Made by a program: the position numbers and the translations under genes. From contig JAKQSI010000042.1 in the NCBI GenBank assembly GCA_029570205.1, positions 85,125 through 149,124 of the forward strand: a stretch of 64,000 bases of DNA. Direction: 5' to 3'. Under the pieces are notes generated by a model. It was not told the DNA's origin. It was given only the letters and a program-made list of their open reading frames with translations, and searched no databases. Position 1 is the first letter of the stretch. The number at the start of each line of letters is the position of its first letter. Of this stretch, positions 9,671 to 17,104 are shown one piece after another. Source of the stretch: Candidatus Omnitrophota bacterium (GTDB taxonomy: Bacteria > Hinthialibacterota > Hinthialibacteria > Hinthialibacterales > JAKPRU01).

Positions 9671-10948
9671 ATGAAAACCGTTTTATCCGTACTTCTTTGC
9701 GCAATCATCCTGGTCGGCATATCCCTTGCGCCAGGGGCACAGTCACTTCTGGTCCCGATGGATTCATCCCAGAAAAACCACCTGAAGGCGTATGGATTAA
9801 CCTACTGGGCTTTGCAGGAGCCGCGACGATTCAAGGCAGACTGGCTGCTGAATTATCGCGGCGGCTCGTTTCTGATCCACGAGGTGGACCAGTCTGCCGA
9901 GAAAGCCGCGCTGATGGGAGTCTCCTGTCAGCCGGTCGGTCCGAGCGAAATCGCCGAGATTTATCAGACCATCGAGCGGGAGAACATGGACCGCATCCTT
10001 CTCGAAAAGGCCCCCAAAATCGCAGTGTATACGCCTCCCAGCGCCGAACCGTGGGATGATGCGGTAACCCTGGCGCTGACTTATGCCGAAATCCCCTACG
10101 AGACCCTCTGGGATGAGGAGGTCTTGCTCGGACGTCTCCCGAATTATGACTGGCTGCACCTGCACCATGAGGACTTCACAGGCCAGTACGGCAAATTTTA
10201 TCGCACGTATCGCAATGCGCCCTGGTATATCGAACAGGTCAAAACTTTCGAGGCCACCGCGCGCGCCGCCGGATTCCAGTCTGTTCAGGAACATAAGGCC
10301 GCCGTGGCCGCGAGAGTGGTTGAATACGTGGCTCAAGGCGGATTCCTGTTCGCCATGTGTGCCGCCACCGATACCCTGGATATCGCCCGCGCTGCCACAG
10401 GCCTGGATATTGTTGCGCCGGAAATCGACGGCGATGGCCTCACCCCGGGATTTCAGGATAAGTTGGATTTCACAAAAACACTCGCTTTTGAAAACTTCCA
10501 GCTGGTCACCGATCCCAATATCTACGAATTTTCAGATATCGACACCAGCAATGCGCCCGTCACACCCGGATCGCGTTACACCGCCGAGCAGTTCACTCTG
10601 TTTGAGTTCTCCGCAAAATTCGATCCCGTCCCGACCATGCTGACCCAGGATCATGTCGCCCAAGTCCATGATTTTCTCGGCCAGACCAGCGCTTTCCGAA
10701 AAGAAAAAATCAAACCCAGTGTTATCATCCTGGGCGAATTCCCCGGACAGAATGTGGCCAAATACATTCATGGCGTGTATGGGCAAGGAACGTTCACTTT
10801 CCTGGCGGGCCATGACCCCGAGGACAGGGAGCATCTGGTCGGCGAGCAGGCCACCGATCTGGCTCAATACCCCAATTCCCCGGGCTATCGCCTCATTCTC
10901 AACAACATCCTGTTCCCGGCAGCGAAGAAAAAAGAGCGGAAAACCTGA
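9671..10948 (+). CDS. Secreted protein of unknown function (family often misnamed 'asparagine synthetase B')
   Basis: The start was set at an ATG followed by a clear signal peptide (VLSVLLCAIILVGISLAPGAQS), giving 425 residues; upstream codons of the open frame show no signal or motif. The mature N-terminus (LLVPMDSSQKNHLKAYGLTYWAL, then WLLNYRGGSFL) resembles a family common in Bacteroidetes and relatives. Members are often labelled asparagine synthetase B, although no glutamine-amidotransferase or AsnB domain is visible. The middle holds a region (APKIAVYTPP, then YDWLHLHHEDFTGQYG) that looks like a Rossmann-like or glutamine-amidotransferase-like fold. No catalytic residues can be assigned. 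It is divergent from rarA. Function unknown. Confidence 0.6.
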   Translation: MKTVLSVLLCAIILVGISLAPGAQSLLVPMDSSQKNHLKAYGLTYWALQEPRRFKADWLLNYRGGSFLIHEVDQSAEKAALMGVSCQPVGPSEIAEIYQTIERENMDRILLEKAPKIAVYTPPSAEPWDDAVTLALTYAEIPYETLWDEEVLLGRLPNYDWLHLHHEDFTGQYGKFYRTYRNAPWYIEQVKTFEATARAAGFQSVQEHKAAVAARVVEYVAQGGFLFAMCAATDTLDIARAATGLDIVAPEIDGDGLTPGFQDKLDFTKTLAFENFQLVTDPNIYEFSDIDTSNAPVTPGSRYTAEQFTLFEFSAKFDPVPTMLTQDHVAQVHDFLGQTSAFRKEKIKPSVIILGEFPGQNVAKYIHGVYGQGTFTFLAGHDPEDREHLVGEQATDLAQYPNSPGYRLILNNILFPAAKKKERKT

Positions 10949-11058
10949 GGCATTTCTATCTTTTTGTCTGTGCCTGTTTGTCTTTGTTCATGTCTGTCTG
11001 TGTTTCCACTCGCTTGTCCGCCGTTAAAAATCTTCCCGCATTGTCCACGGGTCACCCG
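10949..11058. other. Pyrimidine-rich intergenic gap
   Basis: This convergent gap is strongly T/C-rich on the plus strand, with repeated tgtctgt units. No hairpin terminator or gene is apparent. Confidence 0.5.
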
Positions 11059-11661
11059 TCAACGGATGGAAATCAGGTTGTCATCCGCAGGCGGATAACC
11101 TGCCTCGTCGAGCATCCGGCTGAGTTCCATGGTGGGAAGCCCGATGATGTTATGATACGAACCTTTCACTTGGGTCACAAATCGTTTTGCCTCTCCCTGG
11201 ATGGCGTAGGCTCCCGCCTTGTCCATCGGTTCGCCTCCGGAAACATACTCCGCGATCTCATCCGCTGAAAGCGCGCGAAAACAAACCTCGGATCGAACAA
11301 CCCTCACACGCTCCACGGTTCGATCCAGACAGACCAGCGCCAACCCCGTCCACACCTCATGCCATCGACCCGACAGCCCGGCAAGCATGGCCTCCGCATC
11401 CCGCGCCGAACGCGGTTTCCCCAGGATACGATCATCCACCGAGACCGCCGTATCCGCCCCGATCACCAGATGATCCGGGTACAATGCGGCCACCCGCAAG
11501 GCCTTCTCCAGCGCAATCCGAGCCACATAACTGTTCGGCAGCTCATCAAGTATCGGCAGCTCCGCCAGGTTGCCTGGGACAACATGAAAGTCCAGCCCCA
11601 TTTTCTGCATCAACTCGGATCGGCGGGGGGACTCGCTGGCCAAAATCAATCCTTTATACAT
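11059..11661 (-). CDS. Maf-family nucleoside triphosphate pyrophosphatase
   Basis: Maf/YhdE-type enzymes hydrolyse dTTP/UTP or modified nucleotides to monophosphates. The start was set at MYKGLILASESPRR, the canonical Maf N-terminus; a TTG two codons earlier has better spacing to AAGGAG and is an alternative. Visible motifs are SESPRRSELM, VIGADTAVS, LGKPRSARDAEAMLAGLSGR and GAYAIQGEAKRFV. The length of 200 residues is typical. It lies 22 bases downstream of the ABC permease on the same strand. This Maf is unrelated to the glycosyltransferase also called Maf at 36713. Confidence 0.92.
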   Translation of the reverse strand: MYKGLILASESPRRSELMQKMGLDFHVVPGNLAELPILDELPNSYVARIALEKALRVAALYPDHLVIGADTAVSVDDRILGKPRSARDAEAMLAGLSGRWHEVWTGLALVCLDRTVERVRVVRSEVCFRALSADEIAEYVSGGEPMDKAGAYAIQGEAKRFVTQVKGSYHNIIGLPTMELSRMLDEAGYPPADDNLISIR

Positions 11662-11683
11662 GGACAAGGAACTCGGTCTCCTT

Positions 11684-12658
11684 TCAGCGACGCCATCGTT
11701 GCAAAAACACCGCCGCAATAATGATAGCGCCTTTCAGAACGTATTGGACATTGGAGTCCACATTCTGCAGGTTCAGCACGTTGATAATGATCCCGATAAT
11801 CAGCGCACCCGCCAGGGTGTCGATCACACGCCCCACTCCTCCCGCCAGGCTGGTTCCCCCGATCACCGCCGCCGCAATTGCGTCCAACTCGTAGGCCAGC
11901 CCATCGCTGGCCGGATTCCCCTGAACCAGCTGGGCACATTGGATAATCCCGCCCAGCGCCGAGAGCAGTCCCGAGAGGGCATAAGTCACAATGATGGTGA
12001 ATCCCACATTGATCCCCGCCAGCCGCGCCGCTTCCTGGTTGCCCCCGATGGCATAGACATTTCGCCCGTAACGGGTCTTGCTCAGAAGGATATGAAACAC
12101 CCCCACGACCACAAGGAATAGAATCGCCTGGGCGGGGATTGGAATAAACCAGAGATCGAATCGGTATGCGATCCACGCAAATGCGGGGTCTGCGCCGTCC
12201 GGACCATACCCGATCGGCTGACTGGGACCCCCCGTAATAAGCCGCGCCGCTCCACGAATTGCGATCATCAATGCAAGGGTCGCCACAAACGGTTGGAATC
12301 GCCCCCATGTAATCAACAAGCCCGCCAGCACGCCAAAAGATATCCCCGGCAGGAGCGTCAGAAAAATCGTCGGTATCGCCGACATGTGCCGTTGCATCAG
12401 CAGCACCGCCGCCATCGTGGAGGCAAACGCCAGGATCGCTCCGACCGATAGATCGATTCCCCCCGTAATAATCACCAGCGTCATCCCGACCGCCAGAATC
12501 CCCTTCACCGAAACCATCCGCACAATTTCCGTGAGGTTGGATGGGTCCAGGAATACCACTTCTCCCCGACGAATCGGAGAACAGACACACGCGGCCACAA
12601 ATACCAGCAGCAAAACCGGCCACGGACCGGACAACCGCCGGATCCATTCTTGTCTCAT
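11684..12658 (-). CDS. Ribose/sugar-type ABC transporter permease (orphan)
   Basis: An integral membrane permease of the BPD_transp_2 (RbsC-like) family, 324 residues with about eight to ten hydrophobic segments. Family signatures are visible: GMTLVIITGGIDLSVGA near residue 60, FVATLALMIAIRGAARLITGG, GRNVYAIGGNQEAARLAGI, and AAAVIGGTSLAGGVGRV near the C-terminus. These proteins normally work with an RbsA-like ATPase and an RbsB-like binding protein, usually adjacent. Neither is in this window, so the rest of the transporter must be encoded elsewhere or the locus has been broken up. A repeat-rich gap lies upstream. Confidence 0.88.
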   Translation of the reverse strand: MRQEWIRRLSGPWPVLLLVFVAACVCSPIRRGEVVFLDPSNLTEIVRMVSVKGILAVGMTLVIITGGIDLSVGAILAFASTMAAVLLMQRHMSAIPTIFLTLLPGISFGVLAGLLITWGRFQPFVATLALMIAIRGAARLITGGPSQPIGYGPDGADPAFAWIAYRFDLWFIPIPAQAILFLVVVGVFHILLSKTRYGRNVYAIGGNQEAARLAGINVGFTIIVTYALSGLLSALGGIIQCAQLVQGNPASDGLAYELDAIAAAVIGGTSLAGGVGRVIDTLAGALIIGIIINVLNLQNVDSNVQYVLKGAIIIAAVFLQRWRR

Positions 12659-12680
12659 TTTGTCAGGCTTCTCCCTGACT

Positions 12681-12771
12681 CAGGGTGGGGGCAAACCCTA
12701 AACCCTCTTTGATATAGGATGGGGTCAACTCCTGAACCGTATTTGACGCAGGATGGCGTCAACCTTGTCTG
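12681..12771. repeat. Degenerate ~34-nt tandem repeat, about 2.6 copies
   Basis: Three consecutive units start at 12681, 12716 and 12750. They share the form AGGATGGGGTCAAC followed by an A-rich spacer and TTTGA near the unit end; the third copy is partial. The array lies just upstream of the permease gene and could form a leader, but no function is apparent. Confidence 0.5.
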
Positions 12772-12777
12772 CGCGCT

Positions 12778-12827
12778 ACCCCCCCCTCTCCATTCTTGGA
12801 GAGGGGGCCGGGGGGTGAGGACATCCT
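12778..12827. repeat. REP-like C/G palindrome
   Basis: A perfect 10-bp inverted repeat (CCCCCTCTCC at 12782-12791 with its complement at 12798-12807, loop ATTCTT) is followed by a CCGGGGGGTGAGG tail. It shares layout with the elements near 16975, 28745, 32510, 33910, 44275 and 49845. There is no T-run, so it is not a typical intrinsic terminator. Confidence 0.6.
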
Positions 12828-13434
12828 AAATCCCCCCAAGCTCCTGCAACGCCTCACGCGCATCCTCGGCATACTCGCTGTCCGGGTAATTGGTCAAAAG
12901 AGCCTTGTATTCCCGAATGGCGCTGGAATTATCCTTGAGATATCGATGATAGATCTTCGCTATCCGATACTGCGCTTCGGGAGCATACTGGGAGGCAGGC
13001 CACTCCTCAATGATCTTGCGAAATTCCCCGATCACCCTCTGGAAATAAGCCGGCTGGTCCCTGCGGCGTGTCTCGAAAATCGCAACGTGCTGCAATTCCA
13101 TGGCAACTTTGTATTGCACGATGGCATCCAGGCCCCCGCCCGCCGCGGCCTCATCCAGCTTGGTCCGCTGTGTGGAAAGGTCCTGTCTTTGCTGTTCGAT
13201 GATCTGTTGCTGCTGCTGGATGGTCTCCGCCTGCTTCTGAATAGCCGCCCGCAACTCGTCGATCTGGGTCTGCTGGGTCTTTATTGTCTGAAGAATCTCG
13301 TTCAGCGTCGCCTGAACGTCCAGGTCCTGCCCGAATGTCGGCGGGGCAAGCCAGATCGAAATCGCCATGATAACCAGGCCGGTGGGTCGCAAAAACCTGC
13401 TTAGGTATTCCCCGCGAAATGTGTGTTGTTTCAC
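12826..13434 (-). CDS. YbgF/CpoB-like periplasmic coiled-coil and TPR protein
   Basis: The start was set at a GTG eight bases after GGAG; it yields a good signal peptide (GLVIMAISIWLAPPTFGQ) and 202 residues. An upstream extension of the open frame has no protein-like character. After the signal comes a long Gln-rich coiled coil (residues ~40-90, with QQQQQIIEQQRQ), then TPR-like helices (ASQYAPEAQYRIAKIYHR, IREYKALLTNYPDSEYAEDA). This is the arrangement of YbgF/CpoB, which links the Tol-Pal system to peptidoglycan synthesis. TPR part and length also resemble BamD-type lipoproteins, but no lipobox is present. No tol or pal gene is adjacent. Function by analogy only. Confidence 0.65.
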   Translation of the reverse strand: MKQHTFRGEYLSRFLRPTGLVIMAISIWLAPPTFGQDLDVQATLNEILQTIKTQQTQIDELRAAIQKQAETIQQQQQIIEQQRQDLSTQRTKLDEAAAGGGLDAIVQYKVAMELQHVAIFETRRRDQPAYFQRVIGEFRKIIEEWPASQYAPEAQYRIAKIYHRYLKDNSSAIREYKALLTNYPDSEYAEDAREALQELGGI

Positions 13435-13480
13435 CTTTGGATCTCCGTTATTCTCTTGGTTTGTCCCGCCTGCAATAAAT

Positions 13481-13660
13481 ACCCCGCCCCGCCGTGTGGA
13501 GGGGATTTCAAAGCACTGTCTCAACAAGTGGGCGCCCTGTGGAAAACCGCATACTCTTCCCCTGCATGAGGGGCCTGAGACTCGCTTTCCAGGAAGGACT
13601 CCCGTGGAACTTCCATCGCCTCGAAATTTCCCAACCATCACGAACGGCGCAGGGATTTTA
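13481..13660 (-). ncRNA. Candidate structured leader or ~180-nt small RNA (6S-like architecture possible)
   Basis: On the minus strand a promoter at 13665-13692 would start transcription near 13658. The transcript folds by eye into a closing stem (13644-13649 with 13490-13495, extended by 13652-13654 with 13482-13485) and a central helix of 5 bp (13584-13588 with 13510-13514) plus 6 bp (13576-13581 with 13518-13523). A 5-bp apical hairpin sits at 13559-13563 with 13569-13573. Length and the closing stem, internal loop and terminal stem recall 6S RNA, but I cannot match a 6S consensus with confidence. It could equally be the 5' leader of the CpoB-like gene, whose GTG lies 47 bases beyond. Confidence 0.35.
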
Positions 13661-13664
13661 ATAC

Positions 13665-13692
13665 ATTCTATCCGAACTCTCTGGAAACTCAA
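13665..13692 (-). promoter_or_regulatory. Sigma-70-type promoter for the structured RNA / CpoB-like gene
   Basis: Read on the minus strand: TTGAGT (13692-13687), 16 bases, TAGAAT (13670-13665). Both boxes are close to consensus, and the position is upstream of a leader of about 220 nt. Confidence 0.55.
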
Positions 13693-13757
13693 TTTACCAG
13701 ACCCGATTCCAATGCGCAATCTCTCTCCGGCGCCGGCCTCGATGCGCAGAGGGAACA

Positions 13758-14183
13758 TCATTCGTTGAAATGACGACCGGAGAGGATGCGCTCGAATGTC
13801 GTCTGGTCCAGGACACTTTCGATGGAATGTCGCACATCATCCCAGATATAATTGATCGGGCAGGTTCTCGCGCGGGGACATCGGGGATGTCCGCTGGAGA
13901 TTTCGCACCGAAACGGAAGAATCGGACCGTCAATCTGCCGAATCACCTGCCCCACCGAAATATCTTTCGGATGGCAGGTGAGCATGTATCCGCCGCCCGC
14001 TCCCCGTCGGCTCTCAATGAATCCGGCCTTTTTCAATTCCTGAAGAATCTGCACCAGAAACGGGTGCGGAATGTCCTGGTTGTGCGCGATCGCATCAATC
14101 GTAAGGACCTCATCCGATTCGTACTTCTTGGCCAATTCATAAATAGCCAGCAGCGCATATTCACCTTTTGCAGACACACGCAT
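13758..14183 (-). CDS. Rrf2-family transcriptional regulator with Fe-S-type cysteines (IscR-like)
   Basis: The start was set at MRVSAKGEYALLAIYELA, the usual Rrf2 N-terminus, giving 141 residues; upstream codons of the open frame are not conserved-looking. A winged helix covers residues ~1-85 (HPFLVQILQELKKAGFIES, RRGAGGGYML). The C-terminal loop has three cysteines in the spacing expected for cluster ligation: CEISSGHPRCPRARTC. IscR, RsrR and NsrR bind Fe-S clusters through such cysteines. The gene is divergent from a DnaC-like gene that is followed by a cysteine desulfurase, which fits a role in Fe-S or cysteine control. No other isc/suf genes are adjacent. The target operator was not identified. 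Confidence 0.85.
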   Translation of the reverse strand: MRVSAKGEYALLAIYELAKKYESDEVLTIDAIAHNQDIPHPFLVQILQELKKAGFIESRRGAGGGYMLTCHPKDISVGQVIRQIDGPILPFRCEISSGHPRCPRARTCPINYIWDDVRHSIESVLDQTTFERILSGRHFNE

Positions 14184-14307
14184 CGTCTTGTTTCCGAATC
14201 CGATGTTTATGATCTTTTTGATAAACTTACCCCCGGTTTCGCAAAGCGTCAATGGGAAAGAGCAGGAATCAATTTCGCCCGACCTGATCTTTGTCCGAAT
14301 CCTGGGA

Positions 14308-14336
14308 TTGCCAAATGCTCGTTCTGATCCCATAAT
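14308..14336 (+). promoter_or_regulatory. Candidate sigma-70-type promoter in the Rrf2/DnaC-like gap
   Basis: TTGCCA, 17 bases, CATAAT, oriented towards the DnaC-like gene, in a 285-base divergent gap. A start here leaves a leader of about 125 nt. A second -10-like TATAGA eight bases before the ATG could give a leaderless transcript instead. Confidence 0.4.
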
Positions 14337-14468
14337 ATCTGCAAGTTCGCAGTTGTGGCGATATATATGCCGTCGGCGGCGGATACGGATGATGGTGGGA
14401 ACAGTGCAAGGTTCTTTTACTTTCTCACGGAGTCTGCTCCGCCCGCTCTGTTCATATAGAAACCTATT

Positions 14469-15236
14469 ATGTTCCGCAACATCGGTTCCATATCGGAGGA
14501 TCTTACATCCGGATTGGAGGCCCTCCGCAAACACATCGAGTCCGCCGACTCGACCGATGACCGTACCTGTCCGCTGTGTGATGGTTACGGCAATATCATC
14601 GATGAGAAGGGCGCTCGCCCGTGCCGTTGTGTGCTGAGCCTTCGTCATAGAGAGTTGCTGACCAGCGCCCGCATCCCTCCCCACTATCGCAAAAAGGATC
14701 TGGATAACTTCCAGGCGTATAATCCTCAATTAAAAGCGTGCCTGGTTACCGCGAGGGAATACGTTCAAAACTATTCTCCCGACAACAACCGGGGACTGTA
14801 TCTCTATGGCGGACCCGGACTCGGAAAGACCCATCTTGCCATCGCTATCCTGAAAGGACTTCTCCTGCGGGGATTCGATGGCGTTTTCTATAACTTGACA
14901 GATCTCTTTGATCAGCTGCGCACTTCCATCGCCGATGATACCGGGGGAATTGGCGATCTTATGCGGGATCTGGACCGAGACATCCTGGTTCTCGACGATG
15001 TGACTATTCCGAAACAAACCGCCTGGGTCAGCGACAGACTGTATGCATTCGTCAATTCCCGTTACCAGAACAACAAAACCCTGATTATCACCACCAACCT
15101 GGACCCCAAGGAGCTCACGCTTCGCCTGGGGGATGTGTTTGCCTCCCGCATTTGCGCCATGTGCCGCCAGATCGAACTGAAAGGGGATGATTACCGCGCC
15201 CGGATGGAACGCTCCGGCAAATCCACCTGGCCCTGA
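14469..15236 (+). CDS. DnaC/IstB-like AAA+ ATPase (helicase-loader type) with N-terminal zinc motif
   Basis: A 255-residue ATPase with Walker A GGPGLGKTH (residues ~114-122), Walker B ILVLDDV, and sensor 1 LIITTNL. An N-terminal Cys cluster (CPLC at 34-37, CRC at 52-54) resembles the zinc domain of DnaC/DnaI-type replicative helicase loaders. IstB transposition helpers share the ATPase domain, but no istA-like transposase is adjacent, so a chromosomal loader is preferred. The start follows TATAGA by eight bases with no Shine-Dalgarno sequence. The next gene is a cysteine desulfurase 119 bases away. Confidence 0.82.
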   Translation: MFRNIGSISEDLTSGLEALRKHIESADSTDDRTCPLCDGYGNIIDEKGARPCRCVLSLRHRELLTSARIPPHYRKKDLDNFQAYNPQLKACLVTAREYVQNYSPDNNRGLYLYGGPGLGKTHLAIAILKGLLLRGFDGVFYNLTDLFDQLRTSIADDTGGIGDLMRDLDRDILVLDDVTIPKQTAWVSDRLYAFVNSRYQNNKTLIITTNLDPKELTLRLGDVFASRICAMCRQIELKGDDYRARMERSGKSTWP

Positions 15237-15355
15237 TCTCTCACCAGTCTGTTCTTTCCCAGTCTCTTTATTGGTGTTACCTGTGCCATTCGTCCTATTC
15301 TTCTTTCTTCCTCTCTCTGGATTCACCCTCTCAAACCGGCTACACTCGCACCGCA

Positions 15356-16492
15356 ATGAAAGCAATTTACCTGGATCACAATGCAACCACTCCGCTCGAT
15401 CCTCGCGTCCTGGATGCGATGATGCCCTACCTGCGGGAGGAGTATGGTAATCCGTCCTGCCGGTACGGTCCCGGGGTCAATGCCGCTTATGCCGTCGAAC
15501 GGGCGCGTCTCCAGGTGGCGAAACTGATCGGCGCGAAACCGGGGGAAATCATCTTCACCAGCGGCGGCACGGAATCCAACAACCTTGCTCTCCGAGGCGC
15601 TGTGCGATCGATGGGCCGGAAGCATATCGTTACCACATCCGTTGAGCATCCCGCTGTCCTGAATACCTGCAAAGACCTGGAACATTATGAGAACTGCACC
15701 CTCAGCATCCTGCCTGTCGATGCGGAAGGGCGAATCGCTCCTCACAAAGTCATCCGGGCCGTTACCGCTCGGACTGCCGTGGTCAGCGTAATGACCGCCA
15801 ACAATGAAATCGGTACGATCCAGCCCATCGCCGAAATCGGATCTCTCTTGCAGAAAGAGGATGTCCTTTTTCACACCGATGCGGTTCAGGCGTTTGGGCG
15901 TATTCCGCTGAACGTGGTGAACTTGCATGTGGACCTGTTGTCTCTGTCCGGGCACAAGATATTCGGTCCCAAGGGGATCGGCGCGCTGTATATCCGCGAA
16001 GGAGTTTCTCTTCGACCTCAAATCACCGGCGGGGAACAGGAATTCGGCTTGCGCGGCGGAACCCCCAATGTGCCCGCAATTGCCGGATTGGGTATGGCGG
16101 CGGAACTGGCGCGGCTTGAAATGGATAACCGCTCGGTCAGGATCACCTCGCTCGCTGAACAGCTCCGGGACCGCCTGCTCAGCGCGATCCCCGGCCTTCT
16201 CATCAATAGCCCGCCTCGGGATTGCCTGCCGGGAACGTTGAACATCTCCATCCCGGGAGTCTCCGCGCCCCGCTTGGTCGAAAGTCTGGATCGCGAGGGA
16301 ATCTGTGTGTCCAGCGGATGTGCCTGTTCCGAGGGCAAGCGGGGGCCATCCCAGGTTGTCTTGGCTGTCACCGGCGACCCTGACCGGGCTATGTCTTGCA
16401 TTCGGTTCTCCATCGGACCCGAAAACACAATGGACGAAATCAACCACGTCGCCCTCACTCTCCCCAAACTCCTTTCCCACCCCACACCCTGA
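15356..16492 (+). CDS. Cysteine desulfurase (NifS/IscS family)
   Basis: A PLP enzyme that removes sulfur from cysteine and hands it over as persulfide for Fe-S cluster or thio-cofactor synthesis. The 378 residues show YLDHNATTPLDP at the N-terminus, FTSGGTESNN, ANNEIGTIQP, the HTDAVQAFG strand, the PLP lysine Lys201 in SGHKIFGPKG, and the sulfur-accepting Cys322 in SSGCACSEG. The start follows TACACT by nine bases without a Shine-Dalgarno sequence. No IscU scaffold is next to it; the nearby Rrf2 regulator suggests Fe-S-linked control. Assignment to the iscS or nifS subgroup is not possible by eye. Confidence 0.93.
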   Translation: MKAIYLDHNATTPLDPRVLDAMMPYLREEYGNPSCRYGPGVNAAYAVERARLQVAKLIGAKPGEIIFTSGGTESNNLALRGAVRSMGRKHIVTTSVEHPAVLNTCKDLEHYENCTLSILPVDAEGRIAPHKVIRAVTARTAVVSVMTANNEIGTIQPIAEIGSLLQKEDVLFHTDAVQAFGRIPLNVVNLHVDLLSLSGHKIFGPKGIGALYIREGVSLRPQITGGEQEFGLRGGTPNVPAIAGLGMAAELARLEMDNRSVRITSLAEQLRDRLLSAIPGLLINSPPRDCLPGTLNISIPGVSAPRLVESLDREGICVSSGCACSEGKRGPSQVVLAVTGDPDRAMSCIRFSIGPENTMDEINHVALTLPKLLSHPTP

Positions 16493-16550
16493 AATACCGT
16501 CTGTCTTCTTTTACATTCCTTCCTTCCTTCCATTTTATCTTCCTTATTCC

Positions 16551-16581
16551 TTTAATTTTCAATGTTTAATTCTCAATTCTC
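16551..16581. repeat. AT-rich dispersed element (TTAATTTTCAATGTTTAATT type)
   Basis: One of seven copies of a TTCAATTTTTAATTCTTAATTC-like element in the window (see also 22151, 24557, 27601, 34979, 36639, 38528). It is preceded by a pyrimidine-rich tract. Confidence 0.6.
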
Positions 16582-16693
16582 TTCCTGCCGGCTTCCTATC
16601 GCGGTAAACTATACTATGGTAAATATAAGTGGATCGTATTTTTCGGGTCTTGCGTCCCAGCGGGAACAAGTCCCGCAAAGAAGGAGTCCGACA

Positions 16694-16882
16694 ATGATTC
16701 AACCTCCCGGGCCGTGGGAACTGATGGTAATTCTCCTTATCGTGATGGTGGTTTTCGGCGCGAAACGTCTCCCTGAAATCGGCAAGGGTCTGGGCAAGGG
16801 TATCCGGGAGTTTAAAAAATCCTTGCGTGAGATCTCGGAAGACGAAAAAGACGAGAATTCCCAGATCGAAGAACCGAAGTAA
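16694..16882 (+). CDS. tatA: Twin-arginine translocase subunit TatA/TatE
   Basis: The start was set at the ATG eight bases after AAGAAGGAG; an upstream in-frame extension has no TatA features. The 62-residue product has the TatA layout: a single N-terminal membrane helix ([23 protein letters not shown]), the [21 protein letters not shown] hinge and amphipathic helix, and a charged C-terminus. TatA forms the pore-like assemblies that export folded proteins. At least one Tat substrate (the aldo/keto reductase at 32750) is in this window. No tatC is nearby. Confidence 0.93.
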   Translation: MIQPPGPWELMVILLIVMVVFGAKRLPEIGKGLGKGIREFKKSLREISEDEKDENSQIEEPK

Positions 16883-16968
16883 TTCTCCGGCAATTTAACT
16901 TGCAGATATGCAGCCGCCTCCCATCCCGGCGAGGCGGTTGTTTCTTTGTATCGGGGTTCTTCGACGAC

Positions 16969-17034
16969 CTCCCCCCATCCCTCCCCGCTCTTGGAGCGCG
17001 GGCCGGGGGGCGAGGACACCCCTCGCCCGCTCCC
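16969..17034. repeat. REP-like C/G palindrome
   Basis: A CCCTCCCCGCTCTTGGAGCG imperfect palindrome followed by a GGGCCGGGGGGCGAGGAC tail. It is the same family as the element at 12778, with which it shares CCGGGGGG and GAGGACA. Confidence 0.5.
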
Positions 17035-17104
17035 ATCCTCTTGCTACTCTCCGGCCTATGTATGAAAATACTCCTTCACCCCATCTCGACCGGGAGAAAC
17101 TCTC

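Noticed and set aside
12782-12807. GC-rich hairpin as an intrinsic terminator
   Set aside because: It has no T-run on either strand and matches the dispersed REP-like family, so it is listed as a repeat.
13435-13761. N-terminal extension of the CpoB-like protein to 311 residues
   Set aside because: The extension is not protein-like and covers a promoter and structured RNA; the GTG at 13434 has a ribosome site and a proper signal peptide after it.
14469-15236. DnaC-like gene as an IstB helper of an IS21 element
   Set aside because: There is no istA-like transposase and no terminal inverted repeats around it, and the N-terminal Cys cluster fits chromosomal helicase loaders.
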